A DNA stretch of 13,240 nucleotides from Prochlorococcus sp. scB243_496M6 (GTDB lineage Bacteria; Cyanobacteriota; Cyanobacteriia; PCC-6307; Cyanobiaceae), in the NCBI GenBank assembly GCA_000635535.1, contig JFMF01000189.1, positions 1 through 13,240 on the forward strand, read 5' to 3'. The notes beneath the pieces are model-generated. The model was given only the letters and a program-made list of their open reading frames with translations, did no database searches and was not told the DNA's origin. A program made the position numbers and the translations under genes. Below, piece after piece: positions 6,517 through 13,240 of the stretch (position 1 is its first letter; each line of letters begins with the position of its first letter).

Positions 6517-7842
6517 TTAGAAAGAGAATGATACGAATGCACCAGCTCCAGTTGTGTCAGTAGTTGAACCTGTTGTTTCAGAAATGTAAACGAAAGGTGT
6601 AATACTCATACTGTCGTTAATTGGATATTCGTAGGAAAGATCATATGCATAAATTTCTTCTGCATTGTCTTTGATTTTTCCATTAGTTCCAATGTTTGCA
6701 CTTAATGTACCTTCGCCTACATCAGTACTAATACCGAAAGCCCACTGACTTGTGTCTTCCCCTGAATCTGGATTCCCTACTTCAACACCACCGCTAAAGG
6801 TAGTTGGTAATTCTTCAGGGCTGTAATATGCAACTAAACCGTAGTAGTTTGCAGTATCTTTATCAGAGTAAGCTACTGTGAAGCCGTATGTATCTGTCTC
6901 ATAACCAAGAGCTAAACCAAAAAGGTCAGTACCTTCTTTAGTAAACAAACCATCGGAGTTAGTTTCGCCTTTGCCTGCAATTGAAGATACACCTAGTCCA
7001 AGTTCCCAACCATCTCCAAATCCAGTTGCAGCACTAAGTGAAACATTACCACTTAAGTCAACAGAGTTTGCGGCACCACAATCTCCTAAGTTATCAACCA
7101 TGTTATTCATGGAACATGCATTAGGCCAAGTCTTGGATGCATCCATAGAATCACCAACCGCAACTTTCCATGCACCTACTGGGAAAGTGTAGTTGACGTC
7201 ATTAACCGTAAGGGCGTCATCTGCACTTTCTCCCCAGTCTAAACCAGTCTTATCAGCACCAACATTTGTTAGACCATTTCCAGTTACTATTCCGATGTTT
7301 AAGTTATCATCACCTGTGAAACTTGTATCTAAGTCAATTCCTAAGACATATTCAAACTGAACTGCATCATTGGCTTCAGTTGCTGAATCAGTTGCACCTA
7401 ATAGGAACCCTACTTCACCACTCATAGTGGTTGTTTCACTGAAAGAACCAGCTTCAATGCCATTAACACGAGCTTCAAGGCCATCAACTCTTCCTTTCAT
7501 AATTGCCAACTCAGAACCAAGTTCATCACTTAGCCTGCCTATTGCAGCTCCGTTCATTAAACCTTCACCACCAGCAATTAGATTGCTTAATTCAGCAGCA
7601 GCTTCTAAACGAGTAACTGAGTTACCATTAAATTTAGGGCTATTTGTAAGATCCTTTAATGAATCGTAAGCCCAATCTCCTGGGAATAAAGTATCTGATT
7701 TGAAATCACCTAAAGATACTAAATTGTAGGAGTTTGAATAATCACTAAGATCTGTTGAATTGATCTCAGCTGCGTTCACTGCTAAACCTGATGCCATAGA
7801 AATGATTGCAGGAGCAGCAATTAGTTTTTGAAAAAGTTTCAT
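6517..7842 (-). CDS. outer-membrane porin (Som/OprB type), PhoE-like by context
   Basis: 441 residues from ATG 7842. Start MKLFQKLIAAPAIISMASGLA with cleavage near VNAAE matches the signal peptide of picocyanobacterial Som porins. The frame extends to GTG 7854, but ATG 7842 preceded by GAGG is preferred. An SLH-like segment (about 45-92: GDWAYDSLKDL, VTRLEAAAELSNLI) anchors to peptidoglycan. A short coiled coil follows (about 100-131: LSDELGSELAIMKGRVDGLE). Residues 140-441 have the alternating strands of a beta-barrel, ending in FVSFSF with the terminal Phe typical of outer-membrane proteins. Cys243 and Cys255 could close a loop. It is probably a diffusion channel for phosphate or other anions under P starvation. 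The specificity is inferred from the divergent pstS and upstream Pho box; it has its own terminator. Confidence 0.88.
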   Translation of the reverse strand: MKLFQKLIAAPAIISMASGLAVNAAEINSTDLSDYSNSYNLVSLGDFKSDTLFPGDWAYDSLKDLTNSPKFNGNSVTRLEAAAELSNLIAGGEGLMNGAAIGRLSDELGSELAIMKGRVDGLEARVNGIEAGSFSETTTMSGEVGFLLGATDSATEANDAVQFEYVLGIDLDTSFTGDDNLNIGIVTGNGLTNVGADKTGLDWGESADDALTVNDVNYTFPVGAWKVAVGDSMDASKTWPNACSMNNMVDNLGDCGAANSVDLSGNVSLSAATGFGDGWELGLGVSSIAGKGETNSDGLFTKEGTDLFGLALGYETDTYGFTVAYSDKDTANYYGLVAYYSPEELPTTFSGGVEVGNPDSGEDTSQWAFGISTDVGEGTLSANIGTNGKIKDNAEEIYAYDLSYEYPINDSMSITPFVYISETTGSTTDTTGAGAFVSFSF

Positions 7843-7877
7843 GAACCTCAACACGTAAAAATGGATAAATATCCAAA

Positions 7878-7913
7878 TTTATAACAACTAATAAAGGTTA
7901 AGAAACGGGTAAG
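7878..7913 (-). promoter_or_regulatory. Pho box and -10 of the porin promoter
   Basis: On the minus strand, CTTACCCG (7913-7906), a 3-bp spacer and CTTAACCT (7902-7895) form a Pho-box pair. The second copy matches the cyanobacterial consensus YTTAAYYW exactly. Eleven bp further is a -10-like TATAAA (7883-7878), leaving a leader of about 30 nt to ATG 7842. This spacing, with the Pho box replacing the -35, is that of PhoB-activated promoters. Confidence 0.65.
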
Positions 7914-7933
7914 AAATTAGGTCAGAAGGAAAT

Positions 7934-7963
7934 TTTAAAGAGACTTTAAACTTTTCTTAAATT
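7934..7963. promoter_or_regulatory. central three-copy Pho-box-like array
   Basis: TTTAAAGA (7934-7941), TTTAAACT (7945-7952) and CTTAAATT (7956-7963) are each separated by 3 bp, so three TTAA cores sit at an exact 11-bp period. Each differs from YTTAAYYW at one or two positions. It is 92 bp upstream of the porin ATG and 221 bp upstream of pstS, so it may be an auxiliary site serving either gene. Confidence 0.45.
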
Positions 7964-8077
7964 AAACAAAATGATTTCTTTGTTTTTTTGAATATTTTTT
8001 AAATTATTAGTTAAAATTGAAATTTTTTATTTTCAAATATTTTCAAAACCAAACGTAGAAAAGTTAAATTGATATTT

Positions 8078-8130
8078 AGTTTAAGAAGGGGTTAAGAACT
8101 AATTAACCGCAGGATAAAATTTTAGATAAT
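8078..8130 (+). promoter_or_regulatory. Pho box and candidate promoter of pstS
   Basis: AGTTTAAG (8078-8085), GGGTTAAG (8089-8096) and TAATTAAC (8100-8107) have 3-bp spacers, giving three perfect TTAA cores at 8081, 8092 and 8103. Each is 7/8 to the reverse Pho-box consensus. Candidate -10 hexamers are TAAAAT (8115-8120) or GATAAT (8125-8130); no -35 is needed for PhoB activation. The predicted leader is roughly 45-55 nt before ATG 8184. Confidence 0.65.
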
Positions 8131-8183
8131 GAGTATTTGTGTATAAATTCGGTGCTATATATATGTAGTCTTTTTATTTAATC

Positions 8184-9179
8184 ATGACATCCCTGAACAT
8201 AGCTAAGAAAGCTTTGGTTTTCACTTCTGCAGTAGCCATTGCTGCTGGTACAAGTGTTCCTGGCACAAGTGTTTCTGCTAAAACAAGATTAAGTGGTGCT
8301 GGAGCATCATTTCCTGCCAAAATTTATACTCGTTGGTTCAAAGATTTAGCCACTTCAGGTGGACCAAGAGTTAATTATCAAGCTGTTGGTTCTGGCTCTG
8401 GAAGAAAAGCATTTATTGATCAAACTGTTAACTTCGGTGCATCAGATGATCCAATGAAAGATAAAGATATAGCAAAGGTTACCAGAGGTTTAGTTCAAAT
8501 CCCAATGGTTGGTGGAACTATTGCTTTCGGTTATAACTATGATTGTGATTTGAAACTTACTCAAGAGCAAGCAGTAAGGGTTGCTATGGGTATGGTTAAA
8601 AATTGGAAAGAATTAGGCTGTAAATCAGGTAAGTTAACTTGGGCACATCGTTCTGATGGATCAGGTACAACTAAAGCCTTTACAAACTCTATGGAAGCAT
8701 TCTCACCAACATGGACTTTAGGAACTGGTAAATCAGTTAAGTGGCCAGCAGGTGTTGGAGCAAAGGGTAATTCTGGTGTTGCAGGTGTTATTCAAAACAC
8801 TCCAGGCGCAATTGGTTATGTTAACCAGTCTTACATAAAAGGTAATGTCAAAGCTGCTGCACTTCAGAATCTTTCAGGTGAGTTTCTAAAACCATCTGTA
8901 GAAGCAGGAGCTAAGGCTCTTAATGGTATTACTCTAGATGAGAATCTTGCTGGTAAAAATCCTAATCCAACTGCAAAAGGAGCATACCCTATAGCTTCAT
9001 TAACATGGATACTTGCTTATGAAGAGGGTAATGGTAGAAACACTAAAGCTATCAAACAAGCCTTTAATACATTATTAAGTGATGAGTATCAAGATAAAGC
9101 TCCATCACTTGGATTTGTCCCCTTAAAAGGAGATATTCTTGAGAAGTCAAGAGCTGCTGTAAAAAGAATCGGTAAATAA
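8184..9179 (+). CDS. pstS: periplasmic phosphate-binding protein PstS
   Basis: 331 residues with a signal peptide (about 1-32, ending TSVSA). Phosphate-contact motifs of the PstS family are visible: GAGASFPA (38-45), AVGSGSGRKAF (67-77), FGASDDPM (84-91) and HRSDGSGTTKAF (155-166). Cys121 and Cys146 could form a disulfide. It binds inorganic phosphate in the periplasm and delivers it to the PstCAB ABC transporter; pstCAB are not in this window, so pstS is a single-gene unit here. It is divergent from the porin gene behind a three-repeat Pho box, and ends at a terminator at 9197-9227. No Shine-Dalgarno site precedes ATG 8184. PstS discriminates only partly against arsenate, which fits the arsenic genes beside it. 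Confidence 0.95.
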   Translation: MTSLNIAKKALVFTSAVAIAAGTSVPGTSVSAKTRLSGAGASFPAKIYTRWFKDLATSGGPRVNYQAVGSGSGRKAFIDQTVNFGASDDPMKDKDIAKVTRGLVQIPMVGGTIAFGYNYDCDLKLTQEQAVRVAMGMVKNWKELGCKSGKLTWAHRSDGSGTTKAFTNSMEAFSPTWTLGTGKSVKWPAGVGAKGNSGVAGVIQNTPGAIGYVNQSYIKGNVKAAALQNLSGEFLKPSVEAGAKALNGITLDENLAGKNPNPTAKGAYPIASLTWILAYEEGNGRNTKAIKQAFNTLLSDEYQDKAPSLGFVPLKGDILEKSRAAVKRIGK

Positions 9180-9196
9180 ACCGTAAGACAATATTT

Positions 9197-9227
9197 AAAA
9201 GGAGGAATTTATTTCCTCCTTTTTTTT
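9197..9227. terminator. shared terminator between convergent pstS and chrA
   Basis: Arms AAAAGGAGGAA (9197-9207) and TTCCTCCTTTT (9213-9223) form an 11-bp stem with a 5-nt loop. A T run follows on the + strand (through 9227) and a T-rich TTTTAAATATTG follows on the minus strand. It is strong for pstS. The chrA stop (9228-9226) overlaps its T run, so it plausibly serves both directions. Confidence 0.88.
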
Positions 9228-10452
9228 ATGCAAACATATATTTTGACAAGCCTAATATTAAAGAAAAAAGAATGAGTATGTATGTTGGAACTATTTTTAA
9301 AAAAGATAATAGTGTGGAGATTAAAACTATAAAAATAGAGCTAATTAAAAAGAATTTTGATGAAGAACTATCTTCAATTAAATTAAATCCAGAGAAAATA
9401 ATTGCTCCAGGAATTGTATTGATCACTCCTTCGATAAAGTAATTAATTGATTCAATTCTGTTTTTTATAAAGCCTTTTCCAAAAACAAAAATCAATATAA
9501 AACTTGGTAAAAAAATTGCAAAAGTTGATATAAATGAATATTTTAAAGCCTCATTAATACCTCCAATTGAAAAACCTGCTTTATATCCAATAAAACTTGT
9601 AGTTAATAAGACAGGCCCAGGTGTTATCTGGCCAATCATTATTCCATCTATAAATTCATTATTTGTTAACCATCCTTGCGAGACAACATAATCACTCATA
9701 AGAGGAATGATTACTAATCCACCTCCAAAAATAAAAAGTCCCGATTTAAAGAAGAAAAAAAACAGATTAAGGTAATCTACTAAAAACTTTGAGTTTATAG
9801 ACTCTCTTAAAAAATTATAAAACTTTGATACATCTAAAAAGACCGAGCTAATCAAAAATGAGGTTGTTGAAAATATAGATAAAGGGACTAAGCTATAAAA
9901 AATATTTTTGAATTTCTTTAAAAATATATTTATCAATCCTGCAATACTAAGAATTGTTATGAGTGGAAATTGAATACTATTATATTTAGCAAATATAAGT
10001 AGAAATAATATTGAGCTGGAGAATAATATTCGATCAAACTTTAATCTTTTTTTTAGTAGAACTAATGAGAATGAAAAAATTATTCCTGCAATAATAGGCG
10101 GATTAAAATAAATTAAATCTGTTAAGAATTTTGATCCAGAACCAATTTGCCAAAAAAAACTAAGAGCTAATACCGAAATGAATCCTGGGATAATGAAACT
10201 TATACCTGATATCAATCCACCAAGATAACCATTTATTTTAAGACCTATATATATTGCCAATTGAGTAGATATTGGTCCCGGAAGTATTTGGCATAATCCA
10301 ATACCTTTTTCAAAAGATTGAGTTGATATCAATTTTTTATTATTTATAAGTTCATCTTCGAATAAGGAAATATGAGCATAGGGTCCTCCAAAACTTAAAA
10401 TACCAATTTTTAGGAAAGTTTTTGCAAGTTGAATTAAGGATATTTTTGCCAT
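9226..10452 (-). CDS. chrA: chromate transporter (CHR) family membrane protein
   Basis: 408 residues, very hydrophobic, with the two homologous halves of long-chain CHR proteins. Half 1 has [15 protein letters not shown] (FGGP 21-24) and [13 protein letters not shown] (54-66). Half 2 has [19 protein letters not shown] (FGGG 242-245) and [17 protein letters not shown] (274-290). Each half continues into several membrane helices. Characterised members export chromate; others are thought to move other oxyanions. It is the last gene of the minus-strand run GAPDH-arsJ-chrA, 30 bp after arsJ, so probably co-transcribed from the ArsR-controlled promoter. In that setting a substrate other than chromate, perhaps an arsenic or phosphate-like oxyanion, is possible; this is inference. 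Base composition matches the surroundings. Confidence 0.85.
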   Translation of the reverse strand: MAKISLIQLAKTFLKIGILSFGGPYAHISLFEDELINNKKLISTQSFEKGIGLCQILPGPISTQLAIYIGLKINGYLGGLISGISFIIPGFISVLALSFFWQIGSGSKFLTDLIYFNPPIIAGIIFSFSLVLLKKRLKFDRILFSSSILFLLIFAKYNSIQFPLITILSIAGLINIFLKKFKNIFYSLVPLSIFSTTSFLISSVFLDVSKFYNFLRESINSKFLVDYLNLFFFFFKSGLFIFGGGLVIIPLMSDYVVSQGWLTNNEFIDGIMIGQITPGPVLLTTSFIGYKAGFSIGGINEALKYSFISTFAIFLPSFILIFVFGKGFIKNRIESINYFIEGVINTIPGAIIFSGFNLIEDSSSSKFFLISSIFIVLISTLLSFLKIVPTYILILFSLILGLSKYMFA

Positions 10453-10482
10453 TAAAATATTCTAATTCCTAAAAATTAGTTT

Positions 10483-11742
10483 TTATGGAGCTGATAAGCT
10501 TTGTTTGATTGTTGGTAATTTAAGACTCGAAATCCAAGATAAGAATATTAGAAGTGATGAAAAATAAAGACAATATTGAAGACCAATACTCGGATTTCTC
10601 CCAATCATAAATAGTAAGCCAGATAGTAATGTTCCAACTAGTCTTCCAGCAGCATTTGCCATGTAATAGAAGCCAACATTTAAACTGACTTTTTCATTAT
10701 CAGAGTAGGCCAAAATCATATAAGAATGTGTAGATGAATTCATTGCAAAAACAAATCCAAAAATAGTAAGGCCTAAAATTATTGCTATTGATGGGGAACT
10801 TTCTCTCCATAATGCGACTCCTATCAAAGATGGTATGACCATTAATACGGCACTCCAAAATTGGATAGCTTTACGATCTGGACTTTCTTTCTGGCCCCAT
10901 ATCTTTCTAATTGCTGGAGCGGAAGCCTGAACAATTCCATAACCTATTACCCAGGCCCCAAGAAATAAGCCTATTTCCATATAGTCCCAACCAAAGGCCA
11001 TATCTAGGAATACTGGAAGAGCTACAACAAACCAAACATCTCTTGCTCCAAAAAGAAAGAATCTTGCTGCAGAAAGAATATTTATTGCATTTGATTTTGA
11101 AAAAAGATCATTAAAAGCTGGTTTGGTTTTCATCTTGCCAATTTCTCCAGGTAAAATTAATGTCAATAAAAAGGCTAAGCAGAGTCCAAAACCCATAATT
11201 CCTACAGCATTATTGAATCCAAATAACTTATATAAAAGACCACCTAAGAAAAAACCAACTCCCTTAAGAGAATTTTTAGATCCAGTTAAAATAGCAACCC
11301 ATTTAAAAAGTTGTTTTTGGCCAGTATCATTGCCATTATTTGTCTCTGGAACAACTGTCTTAACAGCGCTTTTAGCACTCATTTTGTTTAAATCTTTTGC
11401 TATCCCACTGACTGCTTGAGCAACCATAACGTATACGACACTAAATATTACTGGCCAATCCTCCTTAACTGGAATAAGCATGAAAAGAGCAATGATTTGC
11501 AGGATCGTCCCAATCCATAAAGTAAGCCTTAAACCATATCTTGCTCCTATCCAACCACCATATAAATTAGTAATTATTCCAAAAAACTCATAAAAAAGGA
11601 AAAGTAAAGCAATTTGTAGAGTTGTGTAACCTAGCTCATGAAAGTGACCAACAACTAATAATCTTAATGCGCCGTCAGTAAGCGTGAATGCCCAATAGTT
11701 TGCTGTTACAACACTATATTGTTGAATATTAGATAACTTCAT
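10483..11742 (-). CDS. arsJ: ArsJ, organoarsenical efflux permease of the MFS
   Basis: 419 residues with about 12 membrane helices. Signature stretches of the ArsJ family are present: VVTANYWAFTLTDGALRLLV (11-30), LQIALLFLFYEFFGIITNL (42-60), SGIAKDLNKMSAKSA (112-126) and FKWVAILTGSKNSLKGVGFF (146-165). In Pseudomonas aeruginosa, ArsJ exports 1-arseno-3-phosphoglycerate, the unstable product of GAPDH acting with arsenate in place of phosphate. Export and hydrolysis outside the cell remove arsenate without reduction. The gene starts 11 bp after the GAPDH stop and precedes chrA by 30 bp, so the three form an operon. A GAPDH partner immediately upstream is the known pairing for this family and strongly supports the call. 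Confidence 0.93.
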   Translation of the reverse strand: MKLSNIQQYSVVTANYWAFTLTDGALRLLVVGHFHELGYTTLQIALLFLFYEFFGIITNLYGGWIGARYGLRLTLWIGTILQIIALFMLIPVKEDWPVIFSVVYVMVAQAVSGIAKDLNKMSAKSAVKTVVPETNNGNDTGQKQLFKWVAILTGSKNSLKGVGFFLGGLLYKLFGFNNAVGIMGFGLCLAFLLTLILPGEIGKMKTKPAFNDLFSKSNAINILSAARFFLFGARDVWFVVALPVFLDMAFGWDYMEIGLFLGAWVIGYGIVQASAPAIRKIWGQKESPDRKAIQFWSAVLMVIPSLIGVALWRESSPSIAIILGLTIFGFVFAMNSSTHSYMILAYSDNEKVSLNVGFYYMANAAGRLVGTLLSGLLFMIGRNPSIGLQYCLYFSSLLIFLSWISSLKLPTIKQSLSAP

Positions 11743-11753
11743 AAAGACATAAA

Positions 11754-12776
11754 TTAAATCTCTTTTTTGATTACATATTCAGTAAGATCTGCAAGTCTGC
11801 AGCTGTAACCCCACTCGTTGTCATACCAAGCGTATATCTTTAATAAATTTGAATTAACAACCATAGTTGATAAACTATCAACTATTGAACTTCTAGAGTC
11901 ATTTACATAATCTGCAGAAACTAAAGGTCTTTCTTCGTAGCCAAGAATTCCTTTTAAATAAGTTTCTGAAGCTAACTTAAGTGCCAAATTTACTTGTTCA
12001 GTTGACACTTCATTATTTAATTCAAAAACTGCATCAGTTAAAGAACCATTAAGTAGAGGAACTCTTACTGCATGCCCATTTAATTTTCCTTTTAATTCTG
12101 GGAAGATTTCAGCGATAGCTTTAGCAGATCCAGTAGTAGTAGGTATTAAACTTTGCATACATCCTCTTGCTCTCCTCAAATCACTTTTATAAAAATCTAC
12201 AGGAACTTGAGTGTTGGTAACATCGTGAATAGTTGTAATAGCGCCGTGCTTAATTGAAAAATTTTCATTGATTACCTTTACTATCGGAGCTAAACAATTT
12301 GTAGTGCAAGATGCAGCAGTTACTAATTTATGTTTAGAAGGGTCATAAAGACTTTGATTTATACCGTAAACAATATTAAGTGATTCGGCTTCTGCAACAA
12401 CTCCTTTAACTGGACAAGCTACTATTACTCTTTTCATCCCTAGAGAATCAAAATAGGGATTTAGTTTGTCTGGCTTTTTATTCTTTCCTGTACATTCCAA
12501 AATAATATCTACAGAAGATTTTTCCCAAGGAACATCAAGATAATTTTTAAAAGATGTGTAGTCTAATTTCTTTCCCTCAATTATTATTTCTTCTTCTTTA
12601 ACCTTTATATCTTTCCCCCATCTGCCATGGACTGAATCGAATTCGAGTAAATGCGCAGCGGCATTCGAATCTCCTGCTATCTCATTTATATGAGTTATTT
12701 CTATATCAGCTCTATCCCATAATGCTCTGAAGACTAATCTGCCAATTCTTCCAAAACCATTAATTCCAATTTTCAT
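11754..12776 (-). CDS. ArsJ-associated glyceraldehyde-3-phosphate dehydrogenase
   Basis: 340 residues from ATG 12776 ([20 protein letters not shown]). Rossmann motif GINGFGRIG is at 4-12 and the catalytic Cys157 lies in [11 protein letters not shown]. His184 ([10 protein letters not shown]) and Arg239 are further active-site candidates, and [15 protein letters not shown] near the C-terminus is typical of the family. [20 protein letters not shown] (29-48) is the form seen in ArsJ-linked GAPDHs; the acidic Glu32 suggests NAD preference. With arsenate it would form 1-arseno-3-phosphoglycerate for ArsJ. The frame extends to an ATG at 12803, but that codon lies inside the predicted -10 (12799-12804), so the shorter start is chosen. 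First gene of the ars operon. A separate housekeeping GAPDH is expected elsewhere. Confidence 0.92.
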   Translation of the reverse strand: MKIGINGFGRIGRLVFRALWDRADIEITHINEIAGDSNAAAHLLEFDSVHGRWGKDIKVKEEEIIIEGKKLDYTSFKNYLDVPWEKSSVDIILECTGKNKKPDKLNPYFDSLGMKRVIVACPVKGVVAEAESLNIVYGINQSLYDPSKHKLVTAASCTTNCLAPIVKVINENFSIKHGAITTIHDVTNTQVPVDFYKSDLRRARGCMQSLIPTTTGSAKAIAEIFPELKGKLNGHAVRVPLLNGSLTDAVFELNNEVSTEQVNLALKLASETYLKGILGYEERPLVSADYVNDSRSSIVDSLSTMVVNSNLLKIYAWYDNEWGYSCRLADLTEYVIKKEI

Positions 12777-12798
12777 AACTTTGAAATTTTCTATATAA

Positions 12799-12828
12799 AT
12801 CATACATCAAAATATTTTGATATATCAA
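12799..12828 (-). promoter_or_regulatory. sigma70-type promoter of the GAPDH-arsJ-chrA operon
   Basis: On the minus strand, TTGATA (12828-12823) and TATGAT (12804-12799), each 5/6 to the sigma70 consensus, are separated by 18 bp. Transcription would begin near 12792, giving a leader of about 15 nt to ATG 12776. The two ArsR-type palindromes occupy the spacer and the -35, so bound ArsR would block RNA polymerase. Confidence 0.7.
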
Positions 12829-12839
12829 GATGTTTTGAT
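12806..12839. promoter_or_regulatory. tandem ArsR-type operators
   Basis: Operator 1, ATCAAAATATTTTGAT (12806-12821), is a perfect 16-bp palindrome. Operator 2, ATCAAGATGTTTTGAT (12824-12839), is the same sequence with two changes, 18 bp further. Both match the ATCAA-N6-TTGAT form of ArsR/SmtB-family operators. They sit in the 118-bp divergent gap between the GAPDH operon and arsR, so they can control both. Confidence 0.85.
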
Positions 12840-12864
12840 TAATGAAAACCTTTTTTATTTAAGC

Positions 12865-12870
12865 TATATT
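12865..12870 (+). promoter_or_regulatory. possible -10 of arsR
   Basis: TATATT lies 25 bp upstream of the TTG start at 12895. The nearest -35-like TTGATT (12835-12840, inside operator 2) is 24 bp away, longer than normal, so this assignment is weak. Confidence 0.3.
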
Positions 12871-12894
12871 TAAAAGAATCTAAATACTTTAAAA

Positions 12895-13215
12895 TTGTTA
12901 AAAGAGAGTAGCAAAGTAAAGAAAGAAAATATATCTAAGTTTATGGTTTCATTTTCTGATCCTTTTAGGCTAGAAATAATTGACCTAATGATGGATGGAG
13001 AAGTTTGTGTTTGCGATATTATGAAATTAACTAAATTGTCTCAATCAAGAATTTCATATCACATAAAAATTTTGAAGGAAGCTGGTCTTATCTCAGACAG
13101 GCAAGAAGGTAGATGGGTGTATTACAGCCTAAATAAAGAATCTCTCTTTTTGATCAAGGAATGGATAACTTCTTTGACAGATTATTCCTCAAATAGAAAA
13201 CGTTGTTGTGAATAA
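12895..13215 (+). CDS. arsR: ArsR-family arsenic-responsive repressor
   Basis: 106 residues if started at TTG 12895, the only upstream start in frame; an internal ATG at 12943 would remove 16 residues but keep the fold. Winged-helix motifs are SFSDPFRLEIIDLM (19-32), LTKLSQSRISYHIKILKEAG (45-64, recognition helix) and RQEGRWVYYSL (69-79). The metal site sits at GEVCVCDIM: Cys38 and Cys40 match two of the three As(III) ligands in the ELCVCDLC motif of R773 ArsR, but the third position is Met43. The protein ends RKRCCE, with Cys104-Cys105. It is predicted to repress the divergent GAPDH-arsJ-chrA operon and itself through the palindromes at 12806-12839, releasing DNA on As(III) binding. Only 25 bp of AT-rich sequence follow. 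Confidence 0.88.
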   Translation: MLKESSKVKKENISKFMVSFSDPFRLEIIDLMMDGEVCVCDIMKLTKLSQSRISYHIKILKEAGLISDRQEGRWVYYSLNKESLFLIKEWITSLTDYSSNRKRCCE

Positions 13216-13240
13216 ATTATATTTTTGTTTTTATTAATTA

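Larger units (their letters stand above)
7843..8183. other. divergent regulatory region between porin and pstS
   Basis: 341 bp without a gene between two divergent starts. It holds three clusters of TTAA-like repeats in 11-bp phase (7895-7913, 7934-7963 and 8078-8107) and a candidate -10 for each gene. Between 7964 and 8060 it is almost pure A/T with runs of T and A and no further motif that I can support. No RNA gene or small ORF with coding character is visible. Confidence 0.75.

Noticed and set aside
5863..7669. Plus-strand ORFs inside the phytase-like and porin genes (5863-6072, 6009-6362, 6971-7192, 7370-7669)
   Set aside because: They are antisense shadows of well-supported minus-strand genes, with no domain or ribosome site.
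6517..7854. Porin start at GTG 7854
   Set aside because: ATG 7842 gives the MKLFQ start seen in Som porins and has GAGG just upstream; the extra four residues add nothing to the signal peptide.
10911..11419. Plus-strand ORFs opposite arsJ (10911-11114, 11123-11419)
   Set aside because: They are low-complexity antisense translations of a clear ArsJ gene.
11754..12803. GAPDH start at ATG 12803
   Set aside because: That ATG lies within the predicted -10 hexamer (12799-12804), and family members begin at the [10 protein letters not shown] methionine.
9226..13215. Ars module as a recent mobile insertion
   Set aside because: No integrase, transposase, tRNA or flanking repeats are visible, and base composition by eye matches the neighbours.

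Overview
The window reads as a chromosomal segment of a marine picocyanobacterium, very probably high-light-adapted Prochlorococcus. This rests on strongly AT-rich DNA (about two thirds A+T by eye), very tight gene packing, few clear Shine-Dalgarno sites, a Som/OprB-type porin with an SLH-like N-terminus, and the gene order phoB-phoR ... phosphatase-like gene, porin, pstS ... arsJ/GAPDH/arsR. I recall this order as that of the phosphate-acquisition region of strains such as MED4; I cannot assign a strain from sequence alone.

Layout. Positions 1-1254 hold housekeeping/envelope genes: the 3' end of a TrkA/RCK-type K+ channel regulatory protein, a small secreted c6-like cytochrome c, and an abutting LptA/OstA-like periplasmic gene whose signal-peptide region carries an apparent +1 frameshift in a run of nine T. 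Positions 1255-1776 hold a 55-codon acidic small protein flanked by hairpins and an 18-bp tandem repeat. Positions 1777-3662 encode the PhoB/PhoR two-component system with overlapping stop and start codons. Positions 3670-7842, minus strand, hold a small secreted hypothetical protein, a 760-residue exported beta-propeller/phytase-like esterase (candidate phosphomonoesterase) and the porin. The 341-bp gap 7843-8183 is the regulatory centre of the region: it separates divergent porin and pstS genes and contains three clusters of TTAA-core repeats at 11-bp spacing that look like cyanobacterial Pho boxes. pstS (8184-9179) ends in a terminator shared with the convergent chrA.

Positions 9226-13215 form an arsenate-detoxification module. 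A minus-strand operon GAPDH-arsJ-chrA is divergent from arsR. Between them are two near-identical 16-bp palindromes; one fills the spacer of a good -35/-10 promoter for the operon and the other overlaps its -35. The GAPDH and MFS protein carry the sequence hallmarks of the ArsJ pathway, in which GAPDH makes 1-arseno-3-phosphoglycerate and ArsJ exports it.

How it fits together: under phosphate starvation PhoBR would raise the porin, the periplasmic binding protein PstS and the phosphatase-like enzyme. High-affinity phosphate uptake also brings in arsenate, so an ArsR-controlled efflux pathway next door is biologically coherent. No pstCAB genes lie in the window. No rRNA, tRNA, CRISPR array, transposase or integrase was seen.
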